From Phascolarctobacterium sp. (lineage in GTDB: Bacteria; Bacillota; Negativicutes; Acidaminococcales; Acidaminococcaceae): DNA of 64,000 bases. The notes under the pieces were generated by a model, which was not told where the DNA came from, did not search any database, and saw nothing but the letters and a program-made list of their open reading frames with translations. The stretch covers positions 18,556-82,555 of the forward strand of contig JAUNIS010000006.1 in the NCBI GenBank assembly GCA_030523325.1, given 5' to 3'. The translations under genes and the position numbers were made by a program. Shown here one piece after another: positions 26,837 to 35,273 of the stretch (position 1 is the stretch's first letter; each line of letters starts with the position of its first letter).

Positions 26837-27116
26837 GGGTTTTTTTGTCATTCAAGATTTAATAATTTTTCTTCTCTCTAGCCTTCTCCTTATTTCTGCT
26901 GCTCATAATCTAAGACAAGCAATGGAGTTGCAGCTCACCTTGCAAGAATTGTCTCAAGGTATGATACTCGCGAATGCAACAGAAATTGGTGAAGAAATTG
27001 GCGAGAATAATTTGCAAGCGGAGATTATCAATGATGTCCAAACAGGTTCTCCTTACAAAGAAATTCGCATCTCGAAGCAAAATAAAATGCTCTTTAATTT
27101 ATTTATTGCCAACTGA
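26823..27116 (+). CDS. Short minor pseudopilin (ComGE-like)
   Basis: 97 residues: basic leader, NKG-FFVIQDLIIFLLSSLLLI and a short soluble tail. Gln is at +5 and Asp at +6. It overlaps the preceding gene by 14 bases, and starts with a TTG-type codon behind GGGTGATTATAC. Such small minor pilins prime pseudopilus assembly. Confidence 0.65.
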   Translation: MKANKGFFVIQDLIIFLLSSLLLISAAHNLRQAMELQLTLQELSQGMILANATEIGEEIGENNLQAEIINDVQTGSPYKEIRISKQNKMLFNLFIAN

Positions 27117-27603
27117 AAAAGGTTTTTCTCTCTGTTCCGTCCTCATCAGCACCAGCATCTTTTTGATTTTAACGATGCTGTGGATTTCAAATTTGGCATT
27201 AACGGCTCGGACTTGGCTGCAATTTCATGATGAAATGACCATGCTCGATGCAGGACGGTACATGCAGGGAATTGTTGAAAAAGACGTAGGTTACGAATCG
27301 ACTCAAATCACCATTCGCAAAGATACGAAAGGCTTCGCGCTTTTAGAATGCAAAAACATTTCTGGAAACAAAACAATCACCATCTGTATTGAGGACGTAC
27401 GCTTAATTAAAAAAATTAAGTCAGGTAACGGCACCGGCAGTAACGCTCTTTATGTAAATGATTGTATTGTGGAAGAATGGAACGTTGAACAAGTAGACAC
27501 TAAAAATGTTAAAGTCAGCTTTTGGCTAAAGAAGAATGCTAACAGAAAATTTTTTAAACAAATTATTCATTGCTATAATGGAGAGGTAATTAATAATGCG
27601 TAA
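27106..27603 (+). CDS. Minor pseudopilin (ComGF-like)
   Basis: The N-terminus LPTEKG-FSLCSVLISTSIF has a prepilin-like glycine and hydrophobic helix but Ser at +5. I place the start at TTG 27106, overlapping the preceding stop by 11 bases, because the much longer open frame upstream runs through that gene. About 165 residues, with a soluble domain containing CKNISGNKTITICIEDVRLI. No clear ribosome site, so translational coupling is likely. Confidence 0.65.
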   Translation: MPTEKGFSLCSVLISTSIFLILTMLWISNLALTARTWLQFHDEMTMLDAGRYMQGIVEKDVGYESTQITIRKDTKGFALLECKNISGNKTITICIEDVRLIKKIKSGNGTGSNALYVNDCIVEEWNVEQVDTKNVKVSFWLKKNANRKFFKQIIHCYNGEVINNA

Positions 27604-28492
27604 TAGAGGAAGCATTTCTTTAAGCATCCTTATCGGTTCACTATTTTTAGCAGCTATTGCTCAAATGATTTTAATTTTTGCAGTTCGTTCCAAGGCTAAC
27701 ATTTTAGAAGAGCTAGAAGATTATCAGCTCAGAAAAATCGTCGGCTCTGTAGCAGAAGGACTTTCTTACGAAACGCTTACTGATGGCCAGGAGAATTGGC
27801 CCGAGATTACTCTCGAGCCAGGCCATCACAAAACAAACGTAGTTAGAACAACGACAAGTAGCGATGACGGATTAATTCGCTATACAACAGTCGAAGCCTC
27901 TACAGATAATGAACACACCTTTGCAATGCGTAAACTAAGGTTTGATATGCCAGCTAGCTGGCAAGAATGTGTAAAAGATTACGCAATCATTTACAAAACT
28001 TCTTTTGAAGGAGAAGAATTTTTGAATAGTGGCGTCCTATATACAAGCACTAAAGAAGAAGTGATGCCCAGTGTCAAATTTCTTAGTGGCAAAGTTATTA
28101 GTTCCACAACTTCTGATGAAGCAGCTCAATTTGGTTTCTCATCAAGATTCTACTACCTACCATCCAACACCTTTACTTTTAAGGCAAGCAGCAGATTTTA
28201 CGGCAGCACTGTCTTTGTAAATTCACAAACAATAAACATTGCAAGCAATTGCACCTTTTACGACCGTATATTGCTCGTCTCAGGCGCAGGCGATGTAATA
28301 ATCGGTAAAAATGTTAATATTAAAAATGGCATCATCGTGGCCCACGGAACTATTTCAATCGATTCTGGTTCCAAAATCAACGGCCTAATAATAGGAAACA
28401 AGATCGTATTGAAGGGTCAAGTTCAGCTTTCGCGTGATGAGGAAATTGTAACGCCTTTCTCATCTGCATATTTCTTTAACACATCATCTTGA
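27596..28492 (+). CDS. Pilus-associated protein with hydrophobic N-terminus and beta-helix-like C-terminus (PilX/ComGG position)
   Basis: The N-terminus RNRG-SISLSILIGSLFLAAIAQMI resembles a PilX/GspK-type prepilin without Glu at +5. The C-terminal 90 residues have repeated short hydrophobic/Gly/Asn turns (GDVIIGKNVNIKNGIIVA, ISIDSGSKINGLIIGNKIVL) like a bactofilin-type beta-helix. It overlaps the previous gene by 8 bases and ends the operon. The beta-helix call is a visual inference. Confidence 0.6.
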   Translation: MRNRGSISLSILIGSLFLAAIAQMILIFAVRSKANILEELEDYQLRKIVGSVAEGLSYETLTDGQENWPEITLEPGHHKTNVVRTTTSSDDGLIRYTTVEASTDNEHTFAMRKLRFDMPASWQECVKDYAIIYKTSFEGEEFLNSGVLYTSTKEEVMPSVKFLSGKVISSTTSDEAAQFGFSSRFYYLPSNTFTFKASSRFYGSTVFVNSQTINIASNCTFYDRILLVSGAGDVIIGKNVNIKNGIIVAHGTISIDSGSKINGLIIGNKIVLKGQVQLSRDEEIVTPFSSAYFFNTSS

Positions 28493-28528
28493 TTAATTGA
28501 ATTTTTAAACTATATACCTATGACCAAA

Positions 28529-28558
28529 ACATGGGGCACTATCTTTCGTGCCCCATGT
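28529..28558. repeat. Perfect hairpin between the pilus operon and the next gene
   Basis: ACATGGGGCAC pairs with GTGCCCCATGT (11 bp, 8-base loop), 20 bases before ATG 28580. On the plus strand no T tract follows; on the minus strand TTTT does. It is either a leader hairpin of the following gene or a minus-strand terminator. Confidence 0.6.
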
Positions 28559-28579
28559 ACAACAGAAAGGATAATTAAA

Positions 28580-29026
28580 ATGGGAAACAGAGCCGTTATT
28601 ACTGCTAGCACTGCTGAAGACGTTGCTAGCAGCAAAGACATTGGGATTTATTTACACTGGAACGGAGGCATTGATTATATTCGCGCGTTCCTAACTTATT
28701 GTAAATTAAAAGAATATCGCAAACCAACGGACGACAATTATGGTTGGGCTCGTCTCTGTGCAGTTATTGCAAATTGTTTTGATGCGGGTCTTTCCGTTGG
28801 CATCGATACCTGCGATCATTTAGATTGTGCCAATGGTAACAACGGAACATATATTATTAAAGGTTGGGACATTGTTGGTCGCAAATATTTCGAAGGACAA
28901 GAACAAGATGAACAAAAACTTTACGGCCTGCTTATGAAAATAGACGCGATGCAACCAATGCAAGAACAAATGGGTCCTAGTCAAATCCGCAATAAAATGA
29001 GCAAGTACAATATCTATCCGTCTTGA
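28580..29026 (+). CDS. Conserved hypothetical protein
   Basis: 148 residues starting MGNRAVITASTAEDVASS, with DIGIYLHWNGGIDYIRAFL, NYGWARLCAVIANCFDAG and TYIIKGWDIVGRKYF. I recall similar proteins of unknown function in Firmicutes and phages but cannot name a domain. ATG 28580 has AAAGGA 8 bases upstream; the frame is open 20 codons further but across the upstream hairpin. Convergent with the PLD-ATPase gene. Confidence 0.65.
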   Translation: MGNRAVITASTAEDVASSKDIGIYLHWNGGIDYIRAFLTYCKLKEYRKPTDDNYGWARLCAVIANCFDAGLSVGIDTCDHLDCANGNNGTYIIKGWDIVGRKYFEGQEQDEQKLYGLLMKIDAMQPMQEQMGPSQIRNKMSKYNIYPS

Positions 29027-29044
29027 TGAGTAAAATTACAACGC

Positions 29045-29086
29045 AAACTCCTCCAAACACAAAAAAGCTTGGAGGAGTTTTTTGTT
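29045..29086 (+). terminator. Terminator between convergent genes
   Basis: AAACTCCTCC pairs with GGAGGAGTTT (29045-29054 with 29071-29080), then TTTTTG. The minus-strand direction has few T's. Confidence 0.8.
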
Positions 29087-29092
29087 CCACAA

Positions 29093-31399
29093 CTATTTTT
29101 TATTTTCTAATCCTAACACAAATTTTAACTTATCGACAAATCCTTTTGGTTTTTCAGGTTCTTTAATAATCTCTTTTACCACTTCGACTTCCTTAATTAC
29201 TTCTTGCACAACCGGTTTTTCCACTATCTTTTCCACAATTTTTTCTTGTACGATAATTTTAGGAGCGTCGTCTTTTTCTGCGTCAACCTTAAAATCATAG
29301 TTAAAAAAATGACTTGCCCATTCTAACTTAATTCTTACGGTATCCCCTGATACGCTTATGTTATACCCTTGATTCATGGAATCAGCAAATTCTTTAGCTT
29401 TACGCTGTGCTGACATCCCTTCAAATTTTCTAACTAAAGCATTATGCTTGGTATCTACCTGCCAAACGCCAAAATAATAATCGTCCATAAACGCTTTTTT
29501 CCGTTCTTCCAGATTACTAAGACCATCTCTATAAAAATACCTATCATATATTTTAATGCATTTACATTCCCTACCGTCTTCGTAATCATCGAAAATTGAT
29601 TTAAGAACAGTTGAACCAAGTACGAAAATATCAGGAATAGTCAAATCAAAACGATTTTCTCGGCTTTTTATTTTCAATTCGTCAAGTTCTTCCAAATAGT
29701 CAACAAACTTATCAATAAACCTATGGAGGAATTCTTTATATAAATCGCCAGTCAAGTTGCCGGCATTAGAAACAACACTGTTAAGCTTACCTGATTTGGA
29801 GTGGTTGTTGGTCATATTAATATTAAACAACACGGAGCGTTTTAAACTATAATCAGAAATCTCAAAATCATCGTTACAAGTAAACATGACACAAGAACAA
29901 TATTCTTGTAAAAACAGCCTAGGATTCTTGAAAGTTTCTTCGTAATCTTTCGCCCTATCACGTGTTAACTCATCAACCAAAATCGGAAAGCCCTTACCAG
30001 AAAGCATCGCCGGCACCAAATCTTTTTGAGGAGACATATCACCGGATTTCCTGATAAGGTTACCTGTTTCCTCGCAATTAAATCCGTATTCATTGAACAT
30101 TAATTTTAACAGAAAACTGAAAAACGGAGTTTTACCTGCACTCTTTGGCCCTCTTAGAATAAGGAAACAAGGAAATTCATAGATATCTATTCCGCTACCT
30201 GTCTTTTTAATGCAATAATGAAAAAATGGAGAAATAAATGCGTAAACTACAGAAGCATAATACTTTTCAATTGCCCTATCTACCTCGCCATCAAAACAAC
30301 CATTATGATAGCCTTCAAAGAAATCCTTGAAAATTTTTACATCGTTTCTAATATTGTCGTCATCAGTTTCAAGATTCATTACATCATTATTAACAAAAAT
30401 ATCCAAGTTGCTATCAATATACATTTCCGGAAAATGCTCGAGTTTTTCTTTGAACTTTTTATACCGGTTTCTATATTCTTTCTTTACTTTCACAATTTGT
30501 TCAGGTTTTACGAGCCAAAGATTTTTTTCCTTGACGACAGAATCCGATAGAACGGATTCCATCTTCAGTTTATTTAAAATATCTTTTGTCTTTTCCACAT
30601 CTTCTGTATAAATAACACTAACTTCTTCATTATCATCAGGCAATTTCTCTTCAATATACACAGTATTTTTTTGCTCAATAATATTTTTGATTACAATGTT
30701 ATTGTTTATCAAATCATCGATGGTGCTAGTACTCAACGCGTCAGGTTCAATGGTTTGCAAGCTATCTTCAAGAAAATTATCGAATCTATTTTGAAAATGA
30801 AAATAAGCATTCATATCATTGTCAAAAACTTCAATGTTTTCTTTTTGTTTGCCTTCCATAGATATAATAGACATATTGGCACTGCCTACAACCACTCGAA
30901 AGTTTTCAGGATTTTCCTTGGACCCGTTCCACATAATGTAAATTTTTTCATGAGACAGCGAATTAGGTTTTGCGATATTAATTTTTAAGTTACCAGACAA
31001 TATCTTCCCCTTAAGAAATTCTGCTACTTCAGAATTCCTACCTGTCAATGCGCTAACTAGTCCCTGTGTCTCAATAAGAAGCTCCTGCATCATGTCTAAT
31101 TCTTTGAATATTTTAAAATTACCGAAAATAACTTCAAATTTCTCAAAAGAAAGTTCCCTAAGCATTTTGGTAATCATAGAAGCACTAGAACTAAACGTGA
31201 CAACACGAATATTGCTAAAGCCTTCAAACAGCTGATGCCAGCCACCTATATGTTCAAACTCTAAAAATTTACAATAACAAATATCCAAACCGTTCCCAGT
31301 CTGTTCCGCATCAATTCCAAAAAGACTATCTTGAGAATTATTTACACCTTCGTTTTCAAAAAATTTATTGTCATTAGACAAACTTTTTTTCTTAGCCAT
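29093..31399 (-). CDS. PLD-like nuclease domain fused to SF3/D5-like P-loop ATPase
   Basis: 768 residues, two recognisable parts. Residues 40-195 resemble a phospholipase D-type nuclease: VVTFSSSASMITKML early, then LSHEKIYIMW (H150, K152) and VVVGSANMS, the HxK and GSxN pattern of one active-site half. Residues 355-560 are a P-loop ATPase: Walker A ILRGPKSAGKTP (417-425), Walker B FPILVDEL, polar strand VMFTCNDD, arginine in LKRSVLFNI, as in SF3/D5 helicases. The C-terminus has a Val/Glu/Lys heptad-like stretch and an amphipathic end. ATG 31399 has AAGG 8 bases upstream. Defence or mobile-element replication are both possible. Confidence 0.7.
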   Translation of the reverse strand: MAKKKSLSNDNKFFENEGVNNSQDSLFGIDAEQTGNGLDICYCKFLEFEHIGGWHQLFEGFSNIRVVTFSSSASMITKMLRELSFEKFEVIFGNFKIFKELDMMQELLIETQGLVSALTGRNSEVAEFLKGKILSGNLKINIAKPNSLSHEKIYIMWNGSKENPENFRVVVGSANMSIISMEGKQKENIEVFDNDMNAYFHFQNRFDNFLEDSLQTIEPDALSTSTIDDLINNNIVIKNIIEQKNTVYIEEKLPDDNEEVSVIYTEDVEKTKDILNKLKMESVLSDSVVKEKNLWLVKPEQIVKVKKEYRNRYKKFKEKLEHFPEMYIDSNLDIFVNNDVMNLETDDDNIRNDVKIFKDFFEGYHNGCFDGEVDRAIEKYYASVVYAFISPFFHYCIKKTGSGIDIYEFPCFLILRGPKSAGKTPFFSFLLKLMFNEYGFNCEETGNLIRKSGDMSPQKDLVPAMLSGKGFPILVDELTRDRAKDYEETFKNPRLFLQEYCSCVMFTCNDDFEISDYSLKRSVLFNINMTNNHSKSGKLNSVVSNAGNLTGDLYKEFLHRFIDKFVDYLEELDELKIKSRENRFDLTIPDIFVLGSTVLKSIFDDYEDGRECKCIKIYDRYFYRDGLSNLEERKKAFMDDYYFGVWQVDTKHNALVRKFEGMSAQRKAKEFADSMNQGYNISVSGDTVRIKLEWASHFFNYDFKVDAEKDDAPKIIVQEKIVEKIVEKPVVQEVIKEVEVVKEIIKEPEKPKGFVDKLKFVLGLENKK

Positions 31400-31662
31400 T
31401 TGCATCACCTTTTCAATCTTAAAACTTCTTAACGCTTCTGTATTTATAAATTAAATCTAAATGCAAAACATAAAAAGAGAATATATAACTTATTCTGTAA
31501 TTTTTCCTATCATGATGTAGTTAATTAAATATTCGACAAAATAACAAAAAAACCTTGAATTTGAGATAAAATCATAGGAAATACATTAACAAAAATCCAC
31601 GCAGATAAACCCTGGCGAGTTTTTGCGAATCAGACATATTTTTTCGACGGATTGATTTGCAG

Positions 31663-31860
31663 AAAAAAATTGTGCTATGACTAGTTCACGAGGAAGCTTG
31701 TCATAGCACAACTATATTCACGCGATGCACTCGCTATTCAATTGTCAGACCTATGTAAATACCCGAAAGTTAAAGAGGAGAGCGGTCCGACACGGGTGAG
31801 AGATAAGTGTGTGCCGGACCACGGATATAGAAACCAAAAAAGGAACGAAACCACAAGAAA
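31663..31860 (-). ncRNA. Candidate structured RNA downstream of the LysM gene
   Basis: The 455-base gap between the LysM and PLD-ATPase genes shows strong minus-strand RNA structure. First comes a 12-bp stem with a 17-nt pyrimidine-rich loop (about 31784-31822, GGTCCGGCAC with GTGTCGGACC), then a CU-rich single strand. A small GCGA/TCGC hairpin follows, and finally a perfect 12-bp terminator stem TTGTGCTATGAC/GTCATAGCACAA (31670-31681 with 31700-31711) with seven T's. The loops carry TCTCTC, CTCTCCTC and CTTCCTC. No known RNA family was recognised. It may be a small RNA or a long structured 3' UTR. Confidence 0.55.
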
Positions 31861-31863
31861 AAT

Positions 31864-32163
31864 TTATTTAGTCGCAAGCATTGCGTCCTGAGCTTCTACA
31901 CGTACAGGAACCTTTAAAACCTGACCGCTGTAAATAACACGGGACTTTAAATTGTTGGCGCTGCTAATACGATGAATGACCTCACGAACATCCTCGTCCT
32001 TTTCCGCATAGCGACCAGCAATATCCCAAAGCGTCTCACCACTCGTAACAGTAATCGTATGTTCTTTATAAACGTATTCAGTCGCAAAAACCATATTATA
32101 ACCAGTATATAAAACTAATGTTATGCCTAATAAAACCAAAGCCTTTTTCATCTTATTCACCAA
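31864..32163 (-). CDS. Membrane-anchored LysM protein, YneA-like
   Basis: 99 residues: a hydrophobic N-terminal helix (about 5-26) and one LysM domain (TITVTSGETLWDIAGRYAEK to SGQVLKVPV). Size and layout match the SOS-induced cell-division inhibitor YneA of Bacilli, but no lexA is adjacent. The promoter region carries GAAC-TTT-GTTC and a TTCGAAAA palindrome (see that entry). It could equally be a general cell-wall-binding protein. Confidence 0.65.
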   Translation of the reverse strand: MVNKMKKALVLLGITLVLYTGYNMVFATEYVYKEHTITVTSGETLWDIAGRYAEKDEDVREVIHRISSANNLKSRVIYSGQVLKVPVRVEAQDAMLATK

Positions 32164-32169
32164 CCTTTA

Positions 32170-32228
32170 GAACTTTGTTCGATGTTATTGTACAACCATT
32201 CGAAAATTTTGTCAACCGTTTTTCGAAA
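32170..32228 (-). promoter_or_regulatory. Promoter and palindromes of the LysM gene
   Basis: On the minus strand perfect TTGACA (32210-32215), 17 bases, TACAAT (32187-32192). The palindrome TTCGAAAA...TTTTCGAA flanks the -35 and CGAACAAAGTTC (32170-32181) lies in the leader. The latter is one base shorter than the Bacillus LexA box. The rest of the 338-base divergent gap is AT-rich without other clear signals. Confidence 0.6.
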
Positions 32229-32501
32229 TTTTGTTTGTAATTACTCAGGATTTTATTTCGAACACCATCTCTATCCCTTGCTTATTTTTATTTTAACACC
32301 CGTATTGTCCAATTTTTTCCTCTTTGTTTTAAAAATCGCCCAAATCCTTCGAGGAAAGTGTTCGTTTTATTTATTTGTCAGAAAAAATTTTAGTAAAAAG
32401 TAAGCAAATTACAAAAAAATCGCAAAGTCCATCCCACAAACTATATAATTTGGTGTATAATTTAATTAATATTTTGTAAAATTTTTCAAGGAGTGATAAG
32501 G

Positions 32502-34580
32502 ATGCAGGCAATTGACCAATTCAAAACAATCTATGATCTTGATGTATCTAACCGTAAACGCTGGGAAATCCTTTTCTTCTTCATTTGCATAGAAACAGTT
32601 CTCGCCTTTTCCTATCTAGGCTTCATCTTAATTCCCCCTGTCGCCATTACCACCATGCATTATATGGTTATCGTCGCAGCCATATGCTTTGGCCCCTTAG
32701 AGGCTGGTATCGTCGGCCTCTGTTTTGCCCTAGCAAGCATGTGGAAGGCAACGGTCACTGCCACAGCCTGGGGCGACCAAATCTTCTCACCCTTTATTAG
32801 TGGTTCACCTTTAGCGAGTTTTGTCTTATGCGTTGTTACAAGAATCGCCTTTGGTATTATCGCCGGCTATCTTTTTAGATTAATAATGCCAAAATTTGTC
32901 GGCAAAAAATCAGAATATCTTTGCGTGGCCGTGCTCACGCTCATCGTAACCCAAATCCATACCCTTTTAGTTTTCGGAGCTATGATTTATTTCTTCGGTT
33001 TTGAAAGCTCCACCCTTTTTGCTGACCCCTCGCTTAGCCTAGCGGCGACTCCCTTTGTAGTTTGCTTCTTCCATTGGCTTTTAAAAAGTAATTTCTGTAA
33101 AGATTTATTCAACACCATCGGTCACTATGACAAACATATTGAGGAAGATGTGTGCAAAACATTTGCTATGCCATTTGCCCTATGCATAGTAATCTTTTTA
33201 TTAATTTACATACATCTTGACGGACGCTTTCTAGAAATAGTTGCCCGCTTTGAAATTGTCTCCCCTGCCTTAGACGATTTCATTCACTCTACCAGACAGA
33301 TTATTTTCTGGCAATTAATCTCCATATCTGCTACACTTTTAGGCAGCTTCGTCGCCTTCAATTGGCACAGACAATATAGTAGTGCCCAGGCTACCAAACG
33401 TCGCTTAGCTGTTGAACAAGAAGCAAGATATGCAGCCGAGACTGCTAGTCGTGCCAAAACATCCTTCCTCCTGAGCATGAGCCACGACATTCGTACACCT
33501 ATGAATGCAATCGTTGGTTTTACTAAGCTTTTGCAAGATCACGGAGACGACGCCGAGCTCAGAGCAAAATATTTAAAAAATATCGAAAGCTCCAGCGTTC
33601 AGCTTTTAGGCTTAATCAATAACGTATTAGAAACGGCTCGCATTGAAAATGGTAAAATTGAGCTTGACCTTGGCCCCTATAATTGTATAGATAGTATTAA
33701 AGAAGTCGAGGCCATGTTCTCTAGCTCGGTCAAAGAAAAAAATCTCAGCTGGTCCTTAACTACGGATATCAAACACCCTTATGTAATCAATGATAACGTT
33801 AAGTTTAGCGAGATCGTTATAAACATTATCAGTAACGCAGTTAAATATACTCCGGCTGGTGGAAAAATTTCAGTAAATATTACCGAGCTGCCAACAGAAA
33901 ATGACGACTACGTAACTCATAAAATTGTTGTCGAGGATACTGGTGTAGGCATGTCAGAGGATTTTTTACCCCATGTCTTTGATGATTTTTCTCGAGAATA
34001 TAGCACCACCGATTCCAAAATCATCGGCACCGGTCTTGGCCTTTCCATTACGAAACGCCTAGTAGAATTTATGGGCGGCAGCATTAATATCGAAAGTGAG
34101 CTCAACAAAGGCACCAAGGTCACAGTTACCTGTCCTTTCCAAGTCACAGAGCTGCCTGACAAAGACGATATTACAGAAAGCGTCGAGACTATAAGCTTTG
34201 CAGGTAAACGCATTCTTCTCGCCGAAGATAACGAGCTTAACGCCGAGATCGCTGTAGCAATTCTTGAGGAGGCTGGCTTTAAGATTGAAGTCGCAGACAA
34301 TGGCATCGAATGCATTGACATGCTGCGCAAGCACGATGTTAATTACTACGACGTTATTCTCATGGATATTCAAATGCCAGAGATGGATGGTCTCACAGCC
34401 ACCACAAAAATTCGTCGCTTAAAGGACGATGCCAGACGTGACATCCCCATCATCGCCATGACGGCTAATGCTTTCGAAGAGGATAAACAAAAGGCACTGG
34501 CTGCAGGAATGAACGGCTTCGTCATTAAGCCTATCGATATTCCTGCTCTCATGCAAGCTTTAAAAGAAATAATTAAATAA
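32502..34580 (+). CDS. Hybrid histidine kinase with ECF S-component-like membrane sensor
   Basis: 692 residues. Residues 20-290 hold six or more helices. TTMHYMVIVAAICFGPLEAG, then SMWKATV, FSPFISGSPLASF and TRIAFGIIAGYL resemble the substrate-binding (S) subunit of ECF vitamin transporters. A HisKA domain follows (SMSHDIRTPMNAIVGF, phospho-His about H328), then HATPase_c (NIISNAVKYTPAGGK, DTGVGMS, GTGLGLSITKRLVEFMGG) and a receiver domain (LLAEDNELNAEIA, MDIQMPEMDG). ATG 32502 has AAGGAG at 8 bases. No partner regulator is nearby. Confidence 0.85.
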   Translation: MQAIDQFKTIYDLDVSNRKRWEILFFFICIETVLAFSYLGFILIPPVAITTMHYMVIVAAICFGPLEAGIVGLCFALASMWKATVTATAWGDQIFSPFISGSPLASFVLCVVTRIAFGIIAGYLFRLIMPKFVGKKSEYLCVAVLTLIVTQIHTLLVFGAMIYFFGFESSTLFADPSLSLAATPFVVCFFHWLLKSNFCKDLFNTIGHYDKHIEEDVCKTFAMPFALCIVIFLLIYIHLDGRFLEIVARFEIVSPALDDFIHSTRQIIFWQLISISATLLGSFVAFNWHRQYSSAQATKRRLAVEQEARYAAETASRAKTSFLLSMSHDIRTPMNAIVGFTKLLQDHGDDAELRAKYLKNIESSSVQLLGLINNVLETARIENGKIELDLGPYNCIDSIKEVEAMFSSSVKEKNLSWSLTTDIKHPYVINDNVKFSEIVINIISNAVKYTPAGGKISVNITELPTENDDYVTHKIVVEDTGVGMSEDFLPHVFDDFSREYSTTDSKIIGTGLGLSITKRLVEFMGGSINIESELNKGTKVTVTCPFQVTELPDKDDITESVETISFAGKRILLAEDNELNAEIAVAILEEAGFKIEVADNGIECIDMLRKHDVNYYDVILMDIQMPEMDGLTATTKIRRLKDDARRDIPIIAMTANAFEEDKQKALAAGMNGFVIKPIDIPALMQALKEIIK

Positions 34581-34590
34581 ATGCACGAAA

Positions 34591-34629
34591 AAGGACCTGC
34601 CTGCTAAAAAGCATTCAGGTCCTAATTTT
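34591..34629. terminator. Bidirectional terminator
   Basis: AGGACCTG pairs with CAGGTCCT (34592-34599 with 34616-34623), T's both sides. Confidence 0.85.
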
Positions 34630-34971
34630 TTACATTTTTTTGTTTTCTTCGTAGAACTTGATAGTTTCCTTCATCCATTCGATCATGGCAAGCTTGCCGA
34701 AAATAAACCAGCCGCTGCATTTCGTATTGCGTTGAATGTAGGCGTTCCATTTATCTTGATTAACGTTGGGTACCTCGCCCAGACTCATAATCCCGAAGCC
34801 GCCGCCATAAATCATCGCGTCGATGGAGTCCCATTTGCTATTGGCCTTTAAAAATTTCGGATTAAAGATTTGTTGGTAAGTAATCCTAGCCATAAATGCA
34901 CCAAGCTCTTTGTTCTCTTCAAACTTTTTCATATAATAAGCATATGATGACTTAATCTCTTTTTCAGTCAT
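34630..34971 (-). CDS. Conserved hypothetical small protein
   Basis: 113 residues, mostly helical by eye, no signal peptide or membrane segment. Contains NPKFLKANSKWDSIDAMIYG and CSGWFIFGKLAMIEWMKETI. The start at ATG 34971 (MTEKEIKSSY) has GGAGG 8 bases upstream, so I drop a five-residue TTG extension. Function not recognised. Confidence 0.6.
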   Translation of the reverse strand: MTEKEIKSSYAYYMKKFEENKELGAFMARITYQQIFNPKFLKANSKWDSIDAMIYGGGFGIMSLGEVPNVNQDKWNAYIQRNTKCSGWFIFGKLAMIEWMKETIKFYEENKKM

Positions 34972-34992
34972 AGGTGAAACCTCCAATTTTAG

Positions 34993-35172
34993 TTAAGAGT
35001 TAAATTGATAATTGATAATTGCGGAACAGCTTCGCTTGCGAATTAAATCTATTCGACGATAATCGAACGATTGCAAATTCAATCTACCGATTCAACAATT
35101 CAGTTTAACCAAAAGATTTTGCGAAGCAAAATCATCCACAATTGCTCTTTGCTAATTGCTAATTAATAATTT
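34993..35172. repeat. Dispersed hairpin-bearing intergenic repeat, copy B (inverted)
   Basis: Contains GATTTTGC-GAA-GCAAAATC (35115-35133) and GAATTAAATCT. Read on the minus strand it follows copy A at 19088: GGATGATTTTGC, then TCTTTTGGTTAAAC, then AGATTTAATTC. It fills most of the 302-base gap before the HD-domain gene. Confidence 0.6.
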
Positions 35173-35273
35173 TACCACACTCCTTCTCTTCTGCCAACTC
35201 ATAATTGAATTATCCGATAATTTGTTGTAGAATATATTTACTGTAAATTTTTTATTAATGGAGGAAAATTATT

